From NCBI GenBank assembly GCA_050084515.1, contig CM114274.1, forward strand, positions 23,684,001 through 23,748,000: a DNA stretch of 64,000 bases. The letters run 5' to 3'. Below, piece by piece: positions 12,760-23,020 of this stretch (positions within the stretch are counted from its first letter, which is position 1; each line of letters starts with the position of its first letter). A model generated the notes under the pieces. The model worked only from the letters and a program-made list of their open reading frames with translations, was not told the origin of the DNA and did not search any database. This DNA comes from Blasia pusilla. Lineage: Eukaryota; Marchantiophyta; Marchantiopsida; Blasiales. The translations under genes were made by a program, and so were the position numbers.

Positions 12760-14600
12760 CCAGTGGCACTATACTCACACATACCTTATTTTCTTGAAAA
12801 CTTAACATTTACAGATTATTGGTGTAATTACCAAGTTATGAAACCATCTCAATCACACTTGTCCTCTTCAGTAGTTGGTGTAGACAACCTTGGAAATTCT
12901 ATTTGTTCAACCACACGTTTAGTAAGGTTTACTGACTTTCATCCACTTCATCAGTGGCAAGAATTCTTTTACAACTTATTGTTACAACATATACCATTTA
13001 GATCAGAGCTTGTCCTTGTATCTTTAGAATCTAGTGAATGGACATACCTCCATGAGTGTATACACCGTGGGCTTATAAAAGTCTTTTAATGCATCAATAT
13101 TATAGTTAAGAATCATGCAGCAACTAATCTGTGGAGTACACTACATAACTCAGAGATACTCTCTAAATGTAATGACATTCTTTCTCCTATCCTTCAATCT
13201 GACATTCTCAGCTTCACACTACAAGGTCAGCGATTTCCAAGCCTTGTAATAGATAGTACATCATCTACACAAGAATCTCTTGATGCAGTTGATCTCAATG
13301 ATGAGCACCAATCATTATTCACATCGATTAGAGACAAATTATTTGGACTAATCCTCCTTCAAGGAGGACCTGGTTCTGGCAAGATCTTCTTCATTACATT
13401 TATGTGTAGATATTGACGTTCAAAAAGATAAACCTTCTTCTCGCTGCTCCAACACGAATATCAACAACCAGACTTCATGTTGAGGCAACCACACTCCACT
13501 CTGCCTTCTGTATATCAATTCGCGGTGACATACCACATATGCACCCCACGTCTGATGGGTATATAAAATTAAAGAATGCAGATGTTGTGGTCATTGACGA
13601 GTGTTCCATGATTACACCAAGGTTACTACAAATTATAATTATGCGTCTTAATAAGACAAGACTAGGTGCCACCAATGACTTATTTAATACCATATTATTT
13701 CTTCTTGTCGGTGATCTCGCCCAATTACCTCCAGTATGCTCCCACAACTTTGAGAGATTTTGTCATTAGTATCATCTTATGTCGTCCCCTTTCATGCGCA
13801 CAACTACCTACATCTCATGTTCTCACAAATAACATAAGGCTTGTGAATGACACTAACTATCTCCAATTTCTCAATGGAGTTTGACATTCACTACCTACTA
13901 TTGCTCAGATTCACACTTGCCTAGGAGATTGCTTTGTAAACGAATGCGCAGGAGTAGACTATTTAGATCAATACACTCTCATAATATGTTCCCACCGTTT
14001 TAATGTCCACTTATTTAATACTATTAGTCTAAACCCTGATTTTGGACAAGCATAAGTAGTTCTAGTACAGGTCAATACTAATGCTCCACCATCACCAGAA
14101 TTTACCTCTTGGATAAATGATGATGAATTTAATCAGATTCTGTATATAGCCATTGGTTGCACTGTCATTCTTACTTCAAATGTCAATCTATCCATACAAG
14201 CAGCCAATGGCTCTCTTGCAATCATCACTGATATTTCTTACAAGGATGATTTAATACACGTTATAACTGTATGCATCAATTCTCCTAATGCATCTGTGAA
14301 AATTAGTAGGACTAACTTCTCTTCTCCTTGCCATGGTTCACATTTCCAGTACTACAAGAGAACATTTCCTCTCATTTTAGGCTATGCAATGACTAGGCAT
14401 AAGAATCAGGGAGTCATAGTGAATGGCTAATGTCTACTTGTTATCAAGTTTGCCTTTGCATCAAGATTAGTATATGTGATGCTTTCACGGGTTTGTAATA
14501 GGTCACAAATACGTATTCTTGGGAGCTTAGAATCGCAATATTTTATTACATATGGTGTGAAACTATAGATGTTTTCTAGCTTTCCTATAACTCCCAATCT
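12760..14600 (+). pseudogene. Helitron2-like PIF1 helicase, decayed
   Basis: This continues the Rep reading. 12,763-13,089 carries a linker with DNLGNSICSTTRLVRFTDF and FFYNLLLQHIPFRSE. At about 13,355 LLQGGPGSGKIFF is the Walker A motif of PIF1-family helicases. At 13,590 VVVIDECSMI is Walker B. At 13,705 VGDLAQLPPV is motif III. At 14,380 LGYAMTRHKNQG is motif V/VI, followed by VMLSRVCNRSQIRILG. The family unwinds DNA during rolling-circle transposition. Stops and shifts near 13,090-13,410 and 13,770-14,050 show that no intact protein is made. The GDLAQLPPV and DECSM residues are kept. Confidence 0.82.
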
Positions 14601-14606
14601 TCTAGA

Positions 14607-16162
14607 ATGTCAATGAGTGAAGGTCCTTCACGATCTAAGGGAAAGAAGCAAGCAGCAGGATCATCTACACCAAAGATGTCCTACATGCAGCAGGTTTATC
14701 AAGCTACATCCACAATGCACACATCAACCGCTATTCTTGCAGATAAAAACCAATCAAACATTTGGTTGGACCAGGAGCCACAACGGCAATCGTCTCAAGT
14801 ACAACTCTCTACTAATCATCTCCAACTTCAATTGTGCATCCATATCCTAGTATACTAACTACCTTTCAGGTACCCACCAACTACTTGGACTTTGCGAGCA
14901 TGATACTTAGTGATGTCAATAACATACAAGATGAACCTCCGCAACGCTTTGTCCAACCAAGAGAAAATCAGATGAGGTTTTGTGATAACCTCGGTCTTGT
15001 AACTTCATTCTTGGAAAATGGAGTCACTAGCAAGCAAATCCAAGCCATCATAACTCAAGGAAAGGCTTGGGATCAGAAGTTTTGTAGTATCAACAAGGAT
15101 GCTCCTGCAACAGGTTCATCACTCTCAACCATACAATTTTCTACTAGACTCTACAAAATTATCATGATTTTTTATTCTCTAAATCAAAATTCTTACCATG
15201 TTGTCTTCTACTTTCAAGTATGCCGAAGGAAGCGCTACGTTACAAGAAGATTGACTTCAAGGAGATGTCACTAACTAGATCCCATGGAAATAGACTACTT
15301 ACATTAGCTTCTGTTGGCATTCACTTAGATCGGCTTAGATCCCTGCGACATGAGTTTCATCTTCCTATCCACATGGTCATTGATTTCTCCTCAAATAAGG
15401 CATCCCATCTCATCAATAGGCTCAAGCTAGAACACTCTAATGGTGAGCTACCTCCCTTTACACCAGACCAGATTCAATCACCTCTAGTGATTCCAATTCT
15501 TCCTGATTTTGACGATAGCACTACTTCAGCTACTACACTTGATAGTAGTACTAAGCTCTTGACCTTTGACTCATCTACTCCTGTGACTTCATTGGCTAAG
15601 AGAAAATGCACATAGCCTACGTACATGTAATGTTTTCTTAACACACTCCAATAGTAAGCCCTAGAATATTACATTCTGTTCCCTTCCATCAGTTTTCACT
15701 AATGCTTTAATCTTATACTCTGGTGGATTGCTGCTCCTAAAATTTGTATCCTCTAAGTACAATTTTTCTAGTTCACTCTGCCTTTAATATTCCAACACAC
15801 CACTAAGTTCTAACTAGCTTTGTCTATTCATGCAGGTCAACATGATTACAGATACATGTGTGCAAACAGACAGATCGTACAGTGTACCTATAACAACATA
15901 CCAACAGGCATTGTCACAACTCCAGGACGTTGAAAAGAAGCTTGCCTCTCTAATCATACAGATGAATTTACATGAAGGCCTTTATTCCTCTCTTCATGAA
16001 GAGATTAACTTTCTTAACTCTCAGATTTCTTTTCATAAAGACAAGTTGAAGGACGCCAATAAGCATTTCAAGCTCTTTTTCAAACATCTTCGGCCGCTTG
16101 TTGCAACACGTCCATTACTACTAGTTCAAGCAAACATCATGGAGTCACTCCTCCGCAAGTAA
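14607..16162 (+). CDS. Helitron-linked coiled-coil protein, unknown
   Basis: Directly after the helicase, four coding-like blocks run on the same strand. 14,607-14,858 is Ser/Gln-rich with a basic SRSKGKKQ patch. 14,870-15,150 starts after TTTCAG and carries YLDFASMILSDVNNIQDEPP. 15,220-15,615 starts after TTTCAAG, begins MPKEALRYKKIDFK and ends at TAG. 15,838-16,162 starts after ATGCAG and carries a long heptad-like helix (QALSQLQDVEKKLASLIIQM onward). The blocks are better preserved than the transposase around them, and acceptor-like TTTCAG/TGCAG sites precede three of them. I infer a spliced passenger or accessory gene. I do not recognise the family, and the exon joins are uncertain. Confidence 0.45.
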
Positions 16163-17150
16163 TTCCAAATTAGCATCCACATATTGTTAGTGCCATCTGT
16201 TCTTTTGCTGGATACATACTCACATAATATTTCCATTATTATGTAGTCGCCTCAAAAGCAGTCTGCACCAGAAGTTTTAGTTACTCTGAGCATTATTTTG
16301 TACAGACTTTTATGCTCTAAATTATAACCGGAATGCAACTCTGATTTTTGAATCTTCCATATCTCAATGTATACACATTAGCTAGACTCCTTTCTATCAA
16401 CACATGTTTTTCCACACATGCAATCCTTTCTAGTTTCTACAATCTCCTACATTTTCCATGCTTCTATCTCTCCTACTCGAATCCCTACACATCCTCTCAT
16501 TGCAATCTATGATCTACTTACAAAATGCTACAACTTCCCACAATTGAGCTTCCCTTAACTTTTTACTTCTTGGCAGCCCGCTTGCACATAACCACACTAT
16601 GGTTAATTCATTTTAGTACAACCACTTATTCTCTTCATATTCTATTTTCAGCTTGGAAATGTCACATTCGATTCTACTACTTGCAACAATCATCATCCCT
16701 CAGCTATCTCCAAAGTAAACGTGACTTTATTGATACAATCTGGCAACTTGCATTCCAAATTCCTGGCATTACTATTCAAAACTTACCACAATTCAATACA
16801 AAAAATTACAAACATAGCATTAACAATACATTCAATTACCAGCCACTCTATTTATTTTTACAAGAACCATCTAAGTTTGCATTCTATATGATATAATATA
16901 ATACTATTAAATTTATTTCAGAAAATAACCACACACAAGGTCGCCGACAAGATTGAATCAAATCACCACTTACTCCACCTCTCTACCAATTCATTACCGT
17001 CACATTAAACATCAGATATTTTCTTAAAAGTCCCATAAGAATATAGTCTTTAACACTATCTACAAGCATGACCATACTATATGGCCGCATACTAGTTGCT
17101 ATATGAGCCTACCCTCGTATCCATCAACTTTTCATTGAGGCATGACGGGT
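16163..17150. other. AT-rich tail of the Helitron region
   Basis: Contains a 123-residue plus-strand open frame at 16,525-16,896 rich in Tyr, Phe and Leu, with no recognised motif. It could be part of the Helitron or chance. No CTRR terminus with a preceding hairpin could be fixed. Confidence 0.35.
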
Positions 17151-17151
17151 T

Positions 17152-17391
17152 TAATAAGGGGTGTCAAAGATTAGCCTACGTGGAATTTCCGGGGTGAATG
17201 TTTCACACCCGAGACTAGCCTTGGTTTTCTTCCATAAAACAATTTTACACGGAGCCGTATCAAAGGATTCGGAAGCCGCACATACCAAAACGGAAAGCTC
17301 AAGAGCTACAGGTTTTGGAGCGTGGAAAAGGCTGGTGGGGCAAGGGTGACCAAGAACTCCCGGATAGGGAGATCTTTGACACCCCCTAATA
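17152..17391. mobile_element. 230-bp MITE with 5-bp target duplication
   Basis: The pentamer TAATA at 17,152-17,156 is repeated exactly at 17,387-17,391. Inside it, the left end AGGGGTGTCAAAGATT and the reverse complement of the right end GGGGGTGTCAAAGATC form terminal inverted repeats of about 15 bp. The 230-bp body has no transposase. It contains AAAGCTCAAGAGCTAC near 17,294, whose reverse complement also occurs in the relative at 59,384. The superfamily is unassigned. Confidence 0.8.
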
Positions 17392-18301
17392 GAGCTACTG
17401 ACATCCAGGTTATGGCCAAGTTGGAAGGCCCCCGGGTTCCATATGCCCTAGTTATGGTGAATTCCCGTTTGAAGGAAAGGCCACCTATTTAGGTACCCTA
17501 TTTTAGCTCGCTTCCTAGTATTTTAGTATTTTGCACGGGACAAGCAAATCTATGTGGACAAACGTGCCTTCTCTTGTTGCATCATACACATGGACAGTTT
17601 AGACAAGAATCCTTATAATGTAGAGGGAATCATGAGTTAGATTTGGGGTGACGCATACTAGCCATAGAAATGGACAACCGCCACGAGAAATGAACTTCCA
17701 CGAGTTCTTCAGCTCCCAACTCCATTCCCCGCTTTCTAAATTCCGACTCCTTTAGAAATTCCATCGGCTGGCTGGCCGGCGTAGGCGGTGATTCTCAGGC
17801 TCGCCGTCATGGATCTTCAATGGCAGCCGACGTTTCTGCAGACTGAGCTCCGGAATACTATCCTTGCACGTCGAGTCAAAATCCAGGTTTCAAATGTTGC
17901 ACTCGCCTTGCCACTCAGGCCCCCTCGAAAAAGTAATCGCGTCGTGTTTCCAGAGGCACAATTCAATCTCCAGAAGCAGATGCGTCCTTTGATTATTTTT
18001 CTGCGAAAAAAGGCGATCGCCAGACACATCTCCATCCTCCACTGGATTCTATTGGAGTCCCGAATCTACTTCGATAGCTGGCTAAAGCTCACGGTTACAG
18101 ATTGAGCTTCGTACGGGACTCATTTCCAGAATACGGTCATCTGGAAAGACTGACAACAGCACGATATGCATCTGCTCGAGTGACTAGTGTTGAAGCTCTG
18201 GGACGGCATAAAACTAGAGCTCGACATAAGAGTAGTACTGGTGGCAGCGGCAGTTGTTCAGAAATGGCCACCAATGAACGAGAGGGAAAACGGAGGCTCA
18301 T
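17392..18301. other. Unassigned sequence between MITE and palindrome
   Basis: GC content rises here. A 105-residue plus-strand frame at 17,788-18,105 (MDLQWQPTFLQTEL onward, counted from the internal Met) has no recognised motif, and the overlapping minus frame is equally featureless. Confidence 0.35.
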
Positions 18302-18425
18302 CCTTGGCGAACCACTACTTATTCTCGTTGAAAACGCTCACGGTCTAGACTCGCGTTTTCAACGAGAAAAAGTAGTGGTTCCACTAGCGTTTTCCGTGAG
18401 CGTTTCTTTCCATAAACGCTCACGG
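18302..18425. repeat. Compound palindrome (two hairpins)
   Basis: Arms at 18,309-18,337 and 18,353-18,381 are 29-bp reverse complements with one mismatch around a 15-nt loop. A second hairpin follows, with perfect 12-bp arms at 18,394-18,405 and 18,414-18,425 (CCGTGAGCGTTT and its complement) around 8 nt. The word AACGCTCACGG also occurs in the first loop region, so the hairpins share sequence. It abuts the end of the PLAT reading frame and looks like a foldback insertion. Confidence 0.85.
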
Positions 18426-18720
18426 ATTCACGAACCAGCTCGGATCGACGCCGGAGTTGTCGTGGGAGAGGTGCATCTTGCAGATGTTGGGAATGCACTC
18501 GCCCACCATCGTGAACGTGTCTGTCTGCCCTTCGGCGAAGTTGTCCGTCCCTTGGAAAGATCCTGGAACGGCACCGACTCCCTCCCTTCTTGTTGAAAAA
18601 CTCCACATCCACATCGGGGTCGGTCCCTGCACCTTCCATGTTTCCCGTATGCGTGATCACTGTGTACGTGCATTGCTGCTCGAGATTGCCATGAGCGGCG
18701 TAGCAGTAGTATCTTTGCGC
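18420..18720 (-). pseudogene. PLAT/LH2-domain protein remnant
   Basis: Read on the minus strand from about 18,700, the sequence gives CTYTVITHTGNMEGAGTD, then DVDVEFFNK. After a +1/-1 shift near 18,555 it gives GTDNFAEGQTDTFTMVGE, ICKMHLSHDNSG and PSWFVN. This order (strand, GTD, long beta strand, F-x-x-G-x-T-D-x-F, HDNSG, P-x-W) is the PLAT beta-sandwich used by lipoxygenases and plant PLAT-stress proteins for membrane or protein contacts. A frameshift breaks it, and it stops where the palindrome begins, removing the last strands. It is a gene remnant; the parent gene type is unknown. Confidence 0.72.
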
Positions 18721-18884
18721 CGATCGTCGAGCCCGTGCACGGTTCGATTCGAGTCAAGAATTAATGTAATATTCTAAGCCACCGTGACGGTGACATTGGA
18801 CCGTTTCGTCAGTGGTAAATTACCTGTAAGAGCAGGCCTTCCAGTTGTCCGATTATTCTTGACCATTGAGTAGACTAAACGCAG

Positions 18885-19115
18885 AATCAGATTCGGCTAG
18901 TCTTCTGGAAGAAGATATTTGATATTAACCTACTTAAAAAATGTACCAAGCATGAGATCCATGAACTAATGAAGCACCGTCAGAGGGAACCTCCAAAGGA
19001 ACTACGGCTTTTCAAAGCTTACTTCATCCGCAAAATTGAGCTAACACGTTTTCGCGAGCGAGTGACGAAAACAAGAAGCAGCGCTTCGAATTCGTACCTT
19101 AATGAAATGAAGTGA
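18885..19115 (+). other. Orphan exon-like open frame
   Basis: After an acceptor-like AAACGCAG, 76 codons stay open to a TGA at 19,113. The product is strongly charged, with FWKKIFDINLLKKCTKHEIH, then PPKELRLFKAYFIRKIEL and RFRERVTKTRSSAS. Composition and length suit an internal or terminal exon. A second open frame (19,112-19,321, acidic, with GEDDIFGPCD) overlaps its stop. I do not recognise the family; it may be a gene fragment carried by a transposon. Confidence 0.3.
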
Positions 19116-19784
19116 CCTCTAAAACACTAACTGGGGAAGACGATATATTTGGACCGTGCGACACCACCCTGGGGGCAAGTTTGGTGAGCAAAGACTCTGA
19201 CATGCATGAGACCTTCAAGATTGATTCAATAAGCCAACCTCATCCATCTTCCGAGACTGTTGATGAGGAGTCAGAGAATCATCCGTGTTGTTCGGGTCTG
19301 GCCGTGCATGCGCGAGTGTAGCCCCCGCCCCCCAGCATTAACATTGTTAAGTCATAATTTCAATAGATCCAGCTCCGCCTCTAAGAGTCCAAGACCACTC
19401 GCCATTTTGTAAAATGCCGTCCCAACTCTTACAGTCTCCCGCAGCTTGACCGGAGCAGTAACTGCTTCAAGAAAACTAATCAAAAGTCGGTAGTCGAGTG
19501 ACTAGAAATCTCATGCAAAGCGTGGTGGACCCTAGAACTGCCAGAAATTGATGCTCAGCAAGATTCAATTGAGCAAACACGAGTCAACTCGACCAGAAAT
19601 CCACCTCACGTTGCTTGTCTCCCGGTGTCCGATCGATCCGAGCCTTGCGATCCACTGCGATAAACCCTCTGAACAGCCGAGATAGAGACTCGAGACCGCG
19701 ATCAAGCGGAAATATGGCGGCCTCACCGCAGCGATGTCGAGCAGTTCCGACCGCCGATTGCCATTAATTGCATACATGATGCCG

Positions 19785-19947
19785 TCAGCGTATCTCCAGG
19801 ACGGACCCCATCGTCACTTGTGCAATGTACATAAGCGTGTTCCCCGCACCTACCATCTCGTCCGCTCCTCGATCAATCGTCCTGTGCTCATACATACTCT
19901 TAAGAGTCTTCACCACCTCAACTCCCCCAACAACAGATTTAGGAGAC
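19785..19947 (-). other. Orphan exon-like open frame, minus strand
   Basis: On the minus strand an acceptor-like CCGTGCAG precedes a 53-codon frame that contains KTLKSMYEHRTIDRGADEMV and then GAGNTLMYIAQVTMGSVLEI, closing with TGA. Its composition is protein-like and it lies in GC-richer sequence than its surroundings. No family recognised. Confidence 0.3.
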
Positions 19948-22900
19948 CTGCACGGATTTACCCGTAATCACCACCCCACATCGAACCGAATAACTTCCAT
20001 TCACTGGGACCACATGCGTCACAGCCTTCTCCACTCCATTAGTATTTTCTTTATTTTAACTAACATATGCTAAGCTTAAAGTAGAATAGGAGAAAATATT
20101 TCTGACTAGGAAAAAATATTTTCTAAACAAATTAAGATTGCATAAAATTTTTTCAGTTTCTCTCATGTTCATTCGTTTTTTCGTACTTAAAAATTTGCAT
20201 TTAATTTTCAAAGGTTTAGAAAAAACAATTGAAAATTTTAATTTTTAAGTTTAGTTTGGAGGGAAAATGCATAAAACTTCTGAAAGATTAAGGTGCTTTG
20301 TCCGACAAGGATGGCAGAAGTCGCCTACAAATTGTCTCGTGTTTCAATGTTCAACTGCTTTCTCCGTGGTCCGATTGGGCATGTCTGTTTCGAGACGTTC
20401 TACCTGTTAACTTTACCATCCGTGGGAACGCTTTTAATGTTCTAAGGCGAAAAGGGACTTTGGTCATGGAGCGTTAAATGTAGTCCGAGCTAATATCTGG
20501 GCATCATGAGTGCGCCTTTACCGTTCGGGACAATAATTTGGATCAGCGTGCTTTAGGTAGGGCTTCTTAGCCTAGCTCACGGACCTCACGTACAAAACCT
20601 TTACCTCACTAAAATTACAAAACCTATGTTAATTATTAAGATGGATGCTAAAACCATCTAACCATATTTACATGTAGAAAACCATACGAAAAAATTTAAA
20701 AATATTATTTTCTTACCTTCAACAACACGTCGGGAAAAACACTATTGCCAAAAATGTTATGTCCTATTACAAACATGGAAGGTTGTCGATTCACACCTTA
20801 GATAATCTAACAAAAAAGTAAGTTACACATCTTGAATCACAAATCCACATTATAAAAATATAGTATTAGTGCACAAAATAACTCAATACAAAGTAAAAAT
20901 TCCTTATCTATCTTGCTCCCCCTAAAGAGCTAGTGAAGTCGATGGACTCTCCCCACATTTATTTGGGCATCAATTCCACGTCAAAGGTACCTATCCAATT
21001 TTGGGGGAATTTTTTTTCAAAAATCAAACTACATTCTTAGTATGTGTCAAACTTTGATAATATGAAGTCCTTCGCAACCTGATTACGTACGTTAATACAT
21101 AAATATTACATATATTATAAAATAGGAAATTATTAGGTTGTATTAGGAGGCTGGAGAAGGCCACAATAAAATGCGATTCGGAACGTAAGCTAGCCATTGT
21201 AAGTGGGTGGGGACCGTAGATTTAAGATAGATTATCTCCACTTCAACGATGACTCTCTATTTTCAATTTTGGGAAAATTCTTTCTTTTCTCCGTTTGGAA
21301 AAAATAAGTTATCTCTTCCTTTTCTAACCCCATCTCCTAGTTAAGAAAAAACCATTATGGTTTTTTCTTCCAAATTTTGGTTTAAATTTCCCCTCCCAAC
21401 CAAGCTTGAAAATTGAAATCCATGAAGTGGCGAATCAGCCTACCCTCAACGTAGAAAAGAGTCCTAAAAGAAGGCAGAGGATTGTGAGGAATGAGAGGAA
21501 AGGTTTTGGGAAATATAGCACTCAAATTCAACATATTAAGTGGTTCACAATGTTCTAGTGGATGATGTTAGGTTTTCAAAAGAATCATAAGACTTCCGTC
21601 ATGGATACATATTGCATCCAAGGAACCCATGATGGATTTGGAACTTAAAATTTGTTTAGGAAGGATATGGTGGAGGATAATACTGGATATTACGAGGACC
21701 ATCGATGAATCTATTTGTGATAAGAAAAAAAAAGTAGCATATGGCTTTCCCAGATACGTTAGGTTGGGGGAAGTACTTTTATGCAATGGATAAAAGGAGA
21801 GAACTTCAAGAAATAGATCAAATCCAAATCTCATGATAGTTTGGTCATCCGATTTCTCGACCTCATCACTCTAAATTATTTTGTTGATCAAGCCATACAG
21901 TGGGAACAATGCTTTCATTCCCAAAAGATGAAACCCTATCTCAATTCAATGCTTTATCCAAGTATAAGTTAGAATTAATAAGTGAGAATACGACTCATTT
22001 TTTGGAGTATAATGAGGAACTAGAAGGGGTGAATGTGAGGAAGTATTTTATTACTAAAGGAACATGAGAGGTTTTCTTTCGGTGTAAATTCTTGAGACTA
22101 TAAGTGCACGTCACGTGAAAATATTTTACATACGTTGCAAAGGTATTAAGGATTGCAAATGTAGAAATAGAGAATATGTTCCTAATTAAGGTTTAAGTGA
22201 GTTTAAGTAAGAGATTATTGCATGGAATAGGTGGCACATATGTATTATTTGTCCACTTGTAGCTCTTCCCATTTAGAGTACTTCTACCCTAGTTTTTCTA
22301 TTATAGAATGGTGGTAATATCTAGAATATGCTGGATAGAATGGAGGGCATAATAAATGGGGAAGTTTGGGAAAATAACCCTCTCTTGGAGCAATATAAGC
22401 TTTCCATGATAAGAAGGGATGACATTACCTTCCCCCTTCTTAAGATTTATTCTTATTTTCATCACCACGATTCGATGCACGAGGATCTACACTCTATGGA
22501 TATTTTGTTACACTTCTTGGATTGAGATTTCTAGCCAAAGGATTCATCTTTAATCATAGAGCCAACTCTAGCATTTGTCGGAATCACTGATCTTGAGTTT
22601 GCATAGACATTCAAGGAAACATAATTAGTTGGTTCTATTTTATATTCTCATTTCTAACCTAGTCCACTTCTATATGTAGCTCCCAAGTTAGCAAACTATC
22701 TATGCATACTAAAATACCAACCATCTAGAGAGTATTATAATTTTCATTTCCTTGGTGTAATCTTATGGAGGATGTTGAAAAATATATATGTTTTTCCATA
22801 TCCAACATATGCATTCTATAAAAGATTGGGATCTAAAGATTATGGTTGTAGAAAAAGGAACATGGATAGACTCATCTAGATACGGATTGCAAGAGCTAGG
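19948..22900. other. Intergenic, AT-rich, no gene recognised
   Basis: Mostly AT-rich with poly-A/T runs. The minus-strand frame at 21,568-21,834 and the plus-strand frame at 22,328-22,525 lack motifs. Nothing else of note was seen. Confidence 0.45.
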
Positions 22901-22919
22901 GCCCACACTTGCTCAAGGT

Positions 22920-23020
22920 GGGAGGCGGCGAGAGGGGGGAGATGGGACCTACATAGACAAGTCCTTCCATATGACACACATATGTCCATGGACACAGACT
23001 TTGTCCACCTACGATATTTC
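22920..23020. repeat. Single end of the GTCC/GGAC repeat family
   Basis: ACATAGACAAGTCCTTCC, then ATATGTCCATGG, then ACAGACTTTGTCCACCTA match, in reverse complement, the terminal words at 7,020-7,080 and 25,399-25,480. Only one end is present, so this is a fragment or solo terminus. Confidence 0.5.

Noticed and set aside
18102-18596. 164-codon plus-strand frame over the PLAT remnant
   Set aside because: It runs through the palindrome and antisense to a recognisable PLAT domain. It is a shadow frame.
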